A stretch of 42,927 nucleotides of DNA, taken from positions 1 through 42,927 of the forward strand of contig DHKI01000030.1 of assembly GCA_002404755.1 (NCBI GenBank). The letters run 5' to 3'. The stretch's first letter is position 1. Every line of letters begins with the position of its first letter. This stretch comes from Clostridiales bacterium UBA4698 (GTDB lineage Bacteria > Bacillota > Clostridia > TANB77 > UBA1234). Shown one piece after another: positions 1 through 7,647 of the stretch. The notes beneath the pieces were generated by a model that was not told where the DNA came from, did no database searches, and worked only from the letters and a program-made list of their open reading frames with translations. The translations under genes and the position numbers were made by a program.

Positions 1-1517
1 TCCTTGACGTCTTCCTTGCTGTCGGTGCCATTGCTGTCGTACTTGATGTCGTCCGAGCTGTCCGGGGTGCTGCCGTCCTTGCTAATGTCGTACTTGATGT
101 CCTCCTCGCCGTCATTCTCATTGCCGTCGTACTTGATGTCCTCCTCGCCGTCATTCTCATTGCCGTCGTACTTGATGTCATCCTTGACGTCTCCAGTGAT
201 ATCAGTATCGGTTCCGCTCGTGTCGCTAATCGCACCCTGATCCAGACGCTCCTGGCTATTTTCCGGCTTATTACCTTTAGCAGGCTCGCCTTCGTTCGGG
301 TCCGACGGATTATTATTCGGATAATTCGGGTTGTTCGGGTCGTCATTGTTTACATAAATGTAGACAGGAACAAGCTCTTTGATAATAACAGGCTCCGGCT
401 CCTTGCAAGTGCACTCCTCGTAGAGCTCACCGCAACGGCCACAGTATTTTTTCTCTACAACCACAACCTCAACATCGGGGCAAGTGCATTCGCTGTAAAG
501 TTTCTTGCACCTTCCACAAATTTCGATTACCTTAGTAACCTCACGATCGCGGTAAACAATCTTCTCTACCTCGACTTTCGTCTCGACACGCTCAATGACC
601 TTTTCCGGCTCCGGCTTCTTAATCTCGGGGTTAGCCTCGAAATCACCAGCATATAAAGCGAAACGATATGAACCATCATCGGCAGTTGTAACAACCGCAC
701 AACTTTTAATCAGTTCGTAATAATTGTATCCCAGTCCACCGTTCTTCGTTTTGGACGTAAGGCTCTGCGGGAAACGAACAGACTCAAACTTTGTGAATAA
801 CCCACCATTCGCATAATTGTAACACCCAAAGTTTGCAACAAATGCCGTCTTACCTTCGTCGGCAGTTAATGCAATCTCGTATGCCTGAATCATCGGAAGG
901 TCAAACATCTCATTCAAATGTTCATCGCCACTCATATCGTCGTAAACTTTGATATGCTCACCAAATGCACTTCTCATCGCATATCCATCTCTCGAATGAA
1001 CGATAGCTCCGACACCATCTGGATAATTCAGGAAGTCGTCCACATGAACCCAGATTTTGCCGTTTTTCTCACGAATCGGATGAACAGCATTAAGCTGCTC
1101 CTGAAGGTCATTTGCGAGTTTCTCAAGACGCTCCTTCTCAGCCTTCTCAACGACCTGCTTAACCTGACTTGCGTCAAGCTCTGCAGAGAGCTGCTCATTC
1201 GCTGCCTTAGCGTCGCTAAGTGCTTTCTTAATCTGAGCGAGCTCCTCATCAGAGGACGAAGTCTCCGTGTTAGCGAGCATGCTCGAGGTCCAAAGACCAT
1301 TCGTAGCTCCTAATGTGAAGTTGTTGCTGCCGAGATTGCTGTTCCGGTTACCGATTGAGGTGTTAGTCTCCGTAGCCTTGTTGTCGATTTCTTCAATGTC
1401 GGTCCCATCGTCCTGGTTTTTTGCCTCTGCAATGCCCGCAAATGTTGCGAAGACGAGCACGAAAACCAACACTAACGAGATGATGATGTTTCCCAGATTG
1501 TCTCTGAACTTTTTCAT
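1..1517 (-). CDS. Secreted Cys-motif and Asp-rich repeat protein (5' part)
   Basis: The reading frame is open from an ATG at 1517 to the left edge, so about 505 N-terminal residues are present and the C-terminus is missing. An AGGAG-type ribosome site lies just upstream. Residues 1-32 look like a Sec signal peptide (MKKF start, hydrophobic core, Ala-Glu-Ala cleavage motif). A Glu/Lys-rich coiled coil follows at about 90-145, then a globular part, then two related Cys motifs, CGRCKKLYSECTC and CGRCGELYEECTC, that look like metal-binding knuckles. A Pro/Asn-rich stretch and Asp-rich repeats built on DIKYDGNENDGEE follow. The gene is clearly richer in G and C than everything to its right, with frequent CTC, CGT, AAC and GAG codons, and it holds the only ordinary in-frame CGG codon I found (1344-1346). 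No family is recognised. An exported surface protein is inferred; transfer or a misjoined contig end is possible. Confidence 0.8.
   Translation of the reverse strand, partial: MKKFRDNLGNIIISLVLVFVLVFATFAGIAEAKNQDDGTDIEEIDNKATETNTSIGNRNSNLGSNNFTLGATNGLWTSSMLANTETSSSDEELAQIKKALSDAKAANEQLSAELDASQVKQVVEKAEKERLEKLANDLQEQLNAVHPIREKNGKIWVHVDDFLNYPDGVGAIVHSRDGYAMRSAFGEHIKVYDDMSGDEHLNEMFDLPMIQAYEIALTADEGKTAFVANFGCYNYANGGLFTKFESVRFPQSLTSKTKNGGLGYNYYELIKSCAVVTTADDGSYRFALYAGDFEANPEIKKPEPEKVIERVETKVEVEKIVYRDREVTKVIEICGRCKKLYSECTCPDVEVVVVEKKYCGRCGELYEECTCKEPEPVIIKELVPVYIYVNNDDPNNPNYPNNNPSDPNEGEPAKGNKPENSQERLDQGAISDTSGTDTDITGDVKDDIKYDGNENDGEEDIKYDGNENDGEEDIKYDISKDGSTPDSSDDIKYDSNGTDSKEDVK
36..180. repeat. 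39-bp in-frame tandem repeat
   Basis: Two exact 39-bp copies lie at 87-125 and 126-164, followed by a partial copy (165-180). A degenerate copy begins at 36. They encode the acidic 13-residue unit DIKYDGNENDGEE of the protein on the minus strand. The period is a multiple of three, so copy number can change without breaking the frame. It is not a CRISPR array, because there are no unique spacers. Confidence 0.85.
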
Positions 1518-1626
1518 GATGTTTTCTCCTTTTTATAATTTTTTTATTAATAATAATTTTGCACCTAATATGCTTTCGCACCAAAATATTGGAATACGAT
1601 ACAAAAACATATTAAATTACAGTTAT

Positions 1627-1655
1627 ATTCTACCACAACTTATGTAAATTTGCAA
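1627..1655 (-). promoter_or_regulatory. Promoter of the secreted repeat protein
   Basis: On the minus strand TTGCAA (1650-1655), a 17-base spacer and TAGAAT (1627-1632) form a sigma-A type promoter about 110 bases before the ATG at 1517. Confidence 0.5.
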
Positions 1656-1820
1656 CTGTATTTAGTATAATTTCGCTTTATATCTATGTTTTGCACGTTT
1701 TGGAAGTTTTTACAAGCCTTTATTTAGCCTAATATCGCACTTTTTAAAACTTTTTTGCTTGAATCTTATACATTTTAACAATATAATTATTTATATAGCC
1801 CGTTGTTTGGATAATGTAAA

Positions 1821-1850
1821 TTGACTTATAAAAAGCAAAAACACTATCTA
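1821..1850 (+). promoter_or_regulatory. Possible promoter of the DUF952-kinase gene
   Basis: TTGACT (1821-1826), an 18-base spacer and TATCTA (1845-1850) resemble a sigma-A promoter upstream of the start at 1899. The -10 box is imperfect. Confidence 0.4.
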
Positions 1851-1861
1851 AAATAAGTAGC

Positions 1862-1878
1862 GGAGTACATTGTACTCC
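1862..1878. promoter_or_regulatory. Perfect palindrome before the start codon
   Basis: GGAGTAC-ATT-GTACTCC is a perfect 7-bp inverted repeat lying just after the candidate promoter and just before the ribosome site AGAAAGGAAGG. It could be a repressor operator or a small leader hairpin affecting translation. It has no T run, so it is not a terminator. Confidence 0.45.
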
Positions 1879-1898
1879 ATCTAGAAAGGAAGGTTTTT

Positions 1899-3029
1899 AT
1901 GATAATTTTACACTTTGCACTTAAAAATGAATGGGATTCTGAATCTTTGGATGGTTCTTATGGCATAAATTGTATTGCTAGAAACGGCTCTATTCCTTGC
2001 TACAATGTAAATGATATTAAAAATGCTAAAATCTCATTATCTACCTTAAAAGATTATATTATTCTTTGCATTGATACTGATAAACTAAACAACACAATTA
2101 AAAATGAGAACGTGCCAATTTCAAATACTATAGTTCCTTGTATTTATGGAAATATTCCATCTGAAGCTGTCGTAGAAATACTTCCATATACATTTGATAA
2201 CAATGATATTTTTGTTCCATCTGATGAATTGCTTGACTTTGAAATAATAAACGAGGTGTGTTCAAAATTAAACATTCAATATCAATCAAAGAAATATTTT
2301 CATGATGGCACAACAAGTAGAATTATTCTTTTAAATAACGAATTTATAATAAAAATGGCTGAAAAGGAGCAACTGAAAGCTGAAGCCACATTTGCTAACT
2401 ACTATTCAAATGTTCCAACTCTTCAAAAAATCGCTTATGCAGATTCAGAATATAAATTCTTGGTATACAACTTCATTCCAGGCGATGTTATGCATACTGT
2501 AACTGATTTTGAAGATTTGGCAAGAAGTATTAAAGTAATAGTTGCTGCTTATAAGAATTTTTCGAGTGACTTTTTTGGGTATGTTGATGCTCCAGTAAAT
2601 TCATGGACACAATTCTTAAAAAATGAGGTAGAACATTCTGCTGAATACTTTAGCGAATCAAAGAACTTGTTACATACTGTATATGATGCAATTGAAGAGT
2701 TAAACAAATATCCATTTAATAAAAAGCTTATTCATGGTGATTTCGGCACACACAACTTTATCAAAAGAAATGAAAAATTTATATCTGCGATTGACCCAAC
2801 TCCTGTAGTTGGAGATGCAACATACGATTTATTATACGCACTTGTAAGTAATGTAGACTTGCTACCATTCTTGTCTATGAATTATTTGATAAGTTATATA
2901 AAAGAGCCAAAAACAAAAATTGAAGCTTTACTAAAAGTTGTTCTATTTTGTAGAATTTGCAAATGTGTCAAATATAACAAAGAAGCCTTAGATACTTATC
3001 TTGACTTTTGGTACAATTTATTTAAATAA
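1899..3029 (+). CDS. DUF952 domain fused to APH-type kinase domain
   Basis: This 376-residue protein joins two domains. Residues 1 to about 105 follow the DUF952 pattern: an ILHFALKNEWD start, an IPCYNVNDI segment, an IIL-CIDTDKL strand, then CIYGNIPSEAVVEILPY. DUF952 proteins are usually free-standing, about 110 residues long and of unknown activity; I recall their fold as resembling ADP-ribosyltransferases. From about 130 the sequence is an aminoglycoside/choline kinase-like fold, with a lysine in NNEFIIKMAEKE, the catalytic loop KLIHGDFGTHNF (about 281) and a metal-binding Asp in SAIDPTPVVGD. The substrate is unknown; antibiotic, sugar or amino-alcohol phosphorylation are all possible. The start is set by the ribosome site AGAAAGGAAGG seven bases before ATG. 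Confidence 0.8.
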   Translation: MIILHFALKNEWDSESLDGSYGINCIARNGSIPCYNVNDIKNAKISLSTLKDYIILCIDTDKLNNTIKNENVPISNTIVPCIYGNIPSEAVVEILPYTFDNNDIFVPSDELLDFEIINEVCSKLNIQYQSKKYFHDGTTSRIILLNNEFIIKMAEKEQLKAEATFANYYSNVPTLQKIAYADSEYKFLVYNFIPGDVMHTVTDFEDLARSIKVIVAAYKNFSSDFFGYVDAPVNSWTQFLKNEVEHSAEYFSESKNLLHTVYDAIEELNKYPFNKKLIHGDFGTHNFIKRNEKFISAIDPTPVVGDATYDLLYALVSNVDLLPFLSMNYLISYIKEPKTKIEALLKVVLFCRICKCVKYNKEALDTYLDFWYNLFK

Positions 3030-3124
3030 TATAAAAACAATTCAATGATTTTACACTTTAATCTTAAAGCAAAACTCAAACTTTAAATATGAATTTACAC
3101 TTAAATAATAGAAAGGATTTTAAA

Positions 3125-3667
3125 ATGAAACAAAGATTTATTGAACTATTAAAAGCAACAAACAGACCATGTATTGATAACTTATTAGATTTTTTAGATA
3201 GAACTGATTTTTATACCGCACCTGCCAGTACAAAATTCCACAACTCTTTCGAAGGTGGTCTTTTAAAACATAGCTTAAATGTTTATGATGCTCTAAAAGA
3301 CTTAACAAAAGGTGCGTGGAGTGATGATACAATAGCAATCGTTGCACTACTACATGATATTTGCAAAGTTAATCAATATAAGGTTGATTACAGAAACAAG
3401 AAAAATGATGAAGGAATTTGGGTAAAAGAACCATATTATACAACCGATGATTTAATGCCTCTTGGACATGGCGAAAAATCCGTTATGATTATTTCTGAAT
3501 TCATAAAATTAACTAAAGAAGAATTATATGCAATTCGTTGGCACATGGGTGGTTATGAACCTAAGGAAAATTACTCTTATATTGCAAAAGCATATGAGAA
3601 ATATCCACTTGCAGTATATACCCACATGGCCGATTTAATGGCAACATATATTACAGAAGTAAGATAG
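3125..3667 (+). CDS. HD-domain phosphohydrolase
   Basis: A small (180-residue) metal-dependent phosphohydrolase of the HD superfamily. The metal-binding pattern is visible: His in GGLLKHSLNVY, the His-Asp pair in ALLHDICKVNQYK, His in GHGEKS and His in IRWHMGG. I chose the ATG at 3125 because AGAAAGGA lies seven bases before it; an upstream in-frame ATG at 3089 has no ribosome site. Similar short HD proteins may act on nucleotides or on the 3' ends of nucleic acids, but the substrate cannot be told from the sequence. It follows the kinase-like gene by about 95 bases on the same strand and may share its transcript. Confidence 0.8.
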   Translation: MKQRFIELLKATNRPCIDNLLDFLDRTDFYTAPASTKFHNSFEGGLLKHSLNVYDALKDLTKGAWSDDTIAIVALLHDICKVNQYKVDYRNKKNDEGIWVKEPYYTTDDLMPLGHGEKSVMIISEFIKLTKEELYAIRWHMGGYEPKENYSYIAKAYEKYPLAVYTHMADLMATYITEVR

Positions 3668-3694
3668 TTAGTTAGCTAAATATTTTTATAATAC

Positions 3695-3743
3695 AAAACA
3701 CTAATACGAGAATTTAAACTTTTATTTCTCATATTAGTGTTTT
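3695..3743. terminator. Bidirectional terminator
   Basis: An 18-bp inverted repeat with one mismatch (3695-3712 and 3726-3743) is flanked by A and T runs. It lies between the convergent HD gene and ypeB and can serve both strands. Confidence 0.8.
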
Positions 3744-3826
3744 AAATTTTTGCAAATCACATTATATTTTTTGTACTCAAGTTATCTATACATTTATCTT
3801 TAATATTAAAATCTAAATCACGCCTT

Positions 3827-5194
3827 TTATATTGCCAAAGTTCCTCCCGGTATATCAAGTATCATAAATATTTTTTCTTCTTTTCCATTTTCAACATTTA
3901 CATATACTATAAAATTATTCTCGCCTATTTTCCCTTTGAACTCATACGTTGTGAGTTCTGTTTGAAAATCTGTTGGGATTATTGCTTTTCCTTCAGATAA
4001 TATTTCTAATTTAGGATTTAGTTTAGCTTTTGCTTCTTCCATCGTTATTTTAGGTTCTGCAATTTTTCTTTCTCTATGAGAATTCAAGTAACTCTTCGCC
4101 TCAATTCCAACAACTGAGCCATCATCTAATGCAACTTTTACCTTAACTAAGTCTGTATAACAAATCACTCCATCTTGAACATAAGCATAATTAATTGTAA
4201 GCATTCCATTTTCATTTGTAAAATAAGATTCTTTCATATTATTAAAACCATGCTCTTCTAAAAACTTCAGTGCAATTTTATTTGCTTCTTCCTTATTTAT
4301 TTTTTCCTCACCGATTGCTTTAGGATAATTAATCCAATAAACTCTTCCATCTCTTTCAGTTATATTTATATAGTACATTTCATCATTGTTTAAAGTTACG
4401 TCAAAGCTATGTGAGCGAATATTTCCATCTACTATTCCATTATATTTTATATTTTTAATTTTATCTTTTGGTACATATTGATATATAACTTCTTGTGCCA
4501 TTTTCTCACTATAAATTGTATTTCCAAGACCTAATACTTCTGGACTTGTCATGTGCTCAGAAAAAGGTCCATCGTATATTAGACCCTCATAATCTTGCAT
4601 ATCTTCTTCTATCTTTCCAAAACTATCTTTTGAAATATTTGAAACTTCTTGTGCAAAAATTGTTTCATCATCTTTTCTTGTCAACTCTCCCCACGACAAG
4701 CTATTACTAGTCATATCTTGCATTAGCTTGCTAAGAGTCTGATTTAAGGTTTTGCACTTTACATACATATTTTCTAAATTATCTAAGTCTGATTGTGCAA
4801 GTTCTTTATTTTCTATAGTTTTCTTAGATAACGAATATGAATAATCACTTAATTGATTGAAGTATTTTTCTGCGTTTTCTATTGTCGTATGTTTAAGTGG
4901 AATTTGTGACAAACAAGCTTGAGCTAAATCCGCCTTTCTCCATATTTCTGTCAACGTTTTTGCAGAATATTCTGGCGAACTGGATATTTGTGCTTTTGCA
5001 AGTAGTGTTTCGACGTTATCAGCATACTCAACTAATTCATAAAATGCTCTTTCATAAGAGTTATTAATTGTTTGAGTTAACGTTCTATTTTGCAAATTAA
5101 AATATATGGAAATAGCAAACAATATTATAACTAAAACCATTGCCATTCTATGCCCTGTAACTCGATTTATTTTTCTATTAAAAAACTTATTCAT
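3827..5194 (-). CDS. ypeB: Germination protein YpeB
   Basis: In spore formers YpeB is exported into the inner spore membrane region and is needed for stable deposition of the cortex-lytic enzyme SleB. The 455-residue protein shows an N-terminal membrane anchor (about 17-35), the family signature SSSPEYSAKTLTEIWRKADL (about 72-91), a helical middle region and C-terminal PepSY-like repeats (from about 230, with INKEEANKIALKFLEEHGF and ITMEEAKAKL). Length and order match the family. The usual partner sleB is not adjacent: the upstream neighbour is a divergent glycosyltransferase and the downstream neighbour is convergent. It is the clearest sign that the organism makes endospores. Confidence 0.93.
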   Translation of the reverse strand: MNKFFNRKINRVTGHRMAMVLVIILFAISIYFNLQNRTLTQTINNSYERAFYELVEYADNVETLLAKAQISSSPEYSAKTLTEIWRKADLAQACLSQIPLKHTTIENAEKYFNQLSDYSYSLSKKTIENKELAQSDLDNLENMYVKCKTLNQTLSKLMQDMTSNSLSWGELTRKDDETIFAQEVSNISKDSFGKIEEDMQDYEGLIYDGPFSEHMTSPEVLGLGNTIYSEKMAQEVIYQYVPKDKIKNIKYNGIVDGNIRSHSFDVTLNNDEMYYINITERDGRVYWINYPKAIGEEKINKEEANKIALKFLEEHGFNNMKESYFTNENGMLTINYAYVQDGVICYTDLVKVKVALDDGSVVGIEAKSYLNSHRERKIAEPKITMEEAKAKLNPKLEILSEGKAIIPTDFQTELTTYEFKGKIGENNFIVYVNVENGKEEKIFMILDIPGGTLAI

Positions 5195-5303
5195 AAAAAA
5201 CCTCTTTCATAGCAAATTATTATTTACTTATATTTTTATCCAAATATAGAATAATATTCACTAATATGTTAAAATAATTAACAAAGAAAGGAATGATGCA
5301 CAT

Positions 5304-6425
5304 ATGAAAAATAAAAAAATAATGATATTATATGCTTCAATTGGCGGAGGACATTATAAAGCAGCTGATGCAATAAAAAACTACATAAATGAACATTATC
5401 CAAATCACAAAGTTGAAATGCTAGATGCATTAAAATATACAAATAAAGTTGTAGATAAAATAGTAATAGCTTCATATGTAAACATGGCGAGATATTCTCC
5501 AAAATTTTGGGGAGATTTATATAGTTTCAGCGAAAAACAATATTCAACAGTTACATTTAGTAATGCTGTTCAAAGATTATTATCTATAAAGTTATTTACA
5601 CTATTCGAAAAAGAAAAACCAGATATCGTAATATCTACGCATCCTTTCATAACTGAAATGGTTGCAACACTTAAGAAGAGAAATAAGATATCTGTAAATC
5701 TAAATGTTATAATAACAGACTACGCATCACATAAATTCTGGGAACTAAAACCAGAATGCGTTAATAGGTACTTTGTTGCAAATGAAGAGATGAAATACGG
5801 ATTAATTAATAACAACATCGCAGAAAACAAAATATTCGTAACTGGTATCCCTGTTGGGCCAGCATTTCTAAAGAAATACGATAAAAAAGAAATCTATAAT
5901 CAATTCGGACTTGATGAAAATAAAAGAACAGTGCTTATTTTCGGTGGTGGCGAATATGGATTGTCTAATGTCAAATTGTTTTTGACCGGTCTTCTTGCTA
6001 CAAAAGAAGATATTCAAATAGTTGCAATTGCAGGCAAAAGCAAAAAGATACAAAACATGTTCAAGAATACTACCGCTAATTCAAACAAAAAAGTTGTTAT
6101 CTTAGGTTACACAGACAAAGTGCCTGAACTTATGAATATTGCTGACTTCGTAATTTCTAAACCAGGTGGTCTCACAACAACGGAAATTTTAGTTAGCAAC
6201 GTTCCGTTTATTATAATAAACCCTATCCCTGGACAAGAAGAAGAAAATGCAAGGTTTTTATTAAATAACGGAGCCGCTGTTAGACTTTTCGATGCCGAGA
6301 AAACAACTCCATTCCTAAATAGATTATTTGTCGACGACAAAAGAATTGAATGCATGAAAGAAATGCAAAGAAACATTGCAAAACCAAATTCAACAAAAGA
6401 CATTGTTGAAAGAATTTTAAAATAA
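5304..6425 (+). CDS. UgtP/MGDG synthase-like glycosyltransferase
   Basis: A 373-residue GT-B glycosyltransferase of the monogalactosyl/monoglucosyl diacylglycerol synthase family. The N-terminal domain has the donor/acceptor motif ASIGGGHYKAADAI (about 10-23). The C-terminal domain has GGGEYGLSN, the nucleotide-sugar binding stretch ISKPGGLTTTEIL and the PGQEEENA loop. In Firmicutes such enzymes move glucose or galactose from UDP-sugar to diacylglycerol, giving glycolipids and anchors for lipoteichoic acid, on the cytoplasmic membrane face. An AGAAAGGAATG ribosome site precedes ATG. The exact sugar is not known. It stands alone between ypeB and a terminator. Confidence 0.87.
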   Translation: MKNKKIMILYASIGGGHYKAADAIKNYINEHYPNHKVEMLDALKYTNKVVDKIVIASYVNMARYSPKFWGDLYSFSEKQYSTVTFSNAVQRLLSIKLFTLFEKEKPDIVISTHPFITEMVATLKKRNKISVNLNVIITDYASHKFWELKPECVNRYFVANEEMKYGLINNNIAENKIFVTGIPVGPAFLKKYDKKEIYNQFGLDENKRTVLIFGGGEYGLSNVKLFLTGLLATKEDIQIVAIAGKSKKIQNMFKNTTANSNKKVVILGYTDKVPELMNIADFVISKPGGLTTTEILVSNVPFIIINPIPGQEEENARFLLNNGAAVRLFDAEKTTPFLNRLFVDDKRIECMKEMQRNIAKPNSTKDIVERILK

Positions 6426-6450
6426 ATTATTAAGTATTTTTTATTAAAAT

Positions 6451-6516
6451 AACGGTTGATGTTTAAAGTTATATATAATATTTTTCAGTTATATATAATT
6501 CCAAACATCAACCGTT
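6451..6516. terminator. Bidirectional terminator with inner repeats
   Basis: A perfect 14-bp inverted repeat (6451-6464 and 6503-6516) with a T run after it on the plus strand and an AT-rich flank on the minus strand. The loop contains two copies of AGTTATATATAAT. It separates the convergent glycosyltransferase gene and the end of the secretion operon. Confidence 0.78.
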
Positions 6517-6523
6517 TTTATCT

Positions 6524-7585
6524 TTATTCTTCTAAAATACATTCTAATTTTATCTTGACTTTTTCTTCAAACATTTTATAGAACACATCTGTAAATATTG
6601 CCGTCACTAGAGAAACAATATTGCCGAAATTTTTGAATTTGCATGATATATAGTATAAGTTATCGCCTACTAGTTTAGCTCTTATATTATTGGCATATAA
6701 TTCGTTTAAAACGAGTGTCTCTAAATCTTCGTTATAAATTTCTGTTAGTAGCTCATCTTCTTTTCTTCCAAACTTAATTGCAATTCTTCCTAATGGCGAT
6801 AAAACATATTGTTTATTTTCAAATTTAGATTTCGCTTTTAAAACTAACTCCTGCATTATTTCATCTAAACTCAAATATGATATTTTTATTTCAGACTCAT
6901 TATCAATGCCAGCTTCTAAACTCTCATAGTAGCTGTTTTCGTTTATCATTTTGCACATCTTAACCAAGTTAAACTTCTTAATATATTCCTTTAAATATTT
7001 TCCAAATTCATATATAAAATTTCCTATGATAACATTATTAAGCTCATTGTCATCTTCAACTAATTTTTGATTAGTATATTTTTCAATATAATAATTAGTG
7101 CTTCCAACATTAACATTGTTAGTCAAAATTTTTATATAAATCGGAATGTCGTATATATTTCTTATGTCTATATTTTTCTCATTGCACCATTTAAAAAACT
7201 GAAATGAATTTAAAGAAAATTTAACTGGTTTTGCTTTAGAAATAAGGTCTGCAATAAGATTCAAACTCACCTTATTAATCCTAATAACATAAGTCTTTTT
7301 TTCATCCGAAGTTATATAAATTCTCGAAAATTTTTCGTTCACGCACAAGCTTACATATTCACTTTTCTCAATATTTTTCACTTGCTCTTCAAAGTCTTGG
7401 TCATCATTTATATAAATAACTTCATTATCTGCTTTTATATCAAATTTTAAGTTTATAAACTCTTTCAAAAAAATCTCATACTCATCCGGATTTTCTATTG
7501 CTTCAAATTCCCTTTCTATTGTTTTTGTGCCACTCAGTTTTCCAGACAAAAAAGCAACTTTATTTTCTACCATATTTTCCTCCAA
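6524..7585 (-). CDS. Unknown protein at the end of the secretion operon
   Basis: A 353-residue soluble protein without signal peptide or membrane segment. I do not recognise it with confidence. It follows the last VirB6-like gene by 62 bases on the same strand and ends just before a bidirectional terminator, so it is probably the last gene of the operon. Parts recall family A DNA polymerases by layout only: residues around 125-175 (FSLNSFQFFKWCNEKNIDI, then IYDIPIYIKILTN) resemble the 3'-5' exonuclease-like domain, and the C-terminal stretch after YVLSPLGRIAIK resembles the end of the polymerase palm. No catalytic acidic residues could be matched, so an inactive or unrelated protein is equally possible. 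Codon use fits the neighbours. Confidence 0.6.
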   Translation of the reverse strand: MEENMVENKVAFLSGKLSGTKTIEREFEAIENPDEYEIFLKEFINLKFDIKADNEVIYINDDQDFEEQVKNIEKSEYVSLCVNEKFSRIYITSDEKKTYVIRINKVSLNLIADLISKAKPVKFSLNSFQFFKWCNEKNIDIRNIYDIPIYIKILTNNVNVGSTNYYIEKYTNQKLVEDDNELNNVIIGNFIYEFGKYLKEYIKKFNLVKMCKMINENSYYESLEAGIDNESEIKISYLSLDEIMQELVLKAKSKFENKQYVLSPLGRIAIKFGRKEDELLTEIYNEDLETLVLNELYANNIRAKLVGDNLYYISCKFKNFGNIVSLVTAIFTDVFYKMFEEKVKIKLECILEE

Positions 7586-7605
7586 CTATGCCTAATATAC
7601 TAGTA

Positions 7606-7631
7606 ATGGGACGATTATTATTTCGCCCCAT
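7606..7631 (-). other. Intercistronic hairpin
   Basis: A 9-bp stem (7606-7614 and 7623-7631, one G-U pair in the minus-strand transcript) lies between the last VirB6-like gene and the unknown terminal gene. There is no T run, so it may affect RNA stability or processing rather than terminate. Confidence 0.35.
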
Positions 7632-7647
7632 CACTCATTTGTAAAAT

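Larger units (their letters stand above)
1518..1898. other. AT-rich divergent intergenic region
   Basis: These 380 bases separate the GC-richer minus-strand gene from the AT-rich plus-strand gene. They hold a promoter candidate for each direction and a short palindrome before the right-hand gene. I see no further open reading frame or RNA gene. Confidence 0.6.

Noticed and set aside
36..180. CRISPR array
   Set aside because: The repeats are directly joined, in frame and coding, with no spacers.
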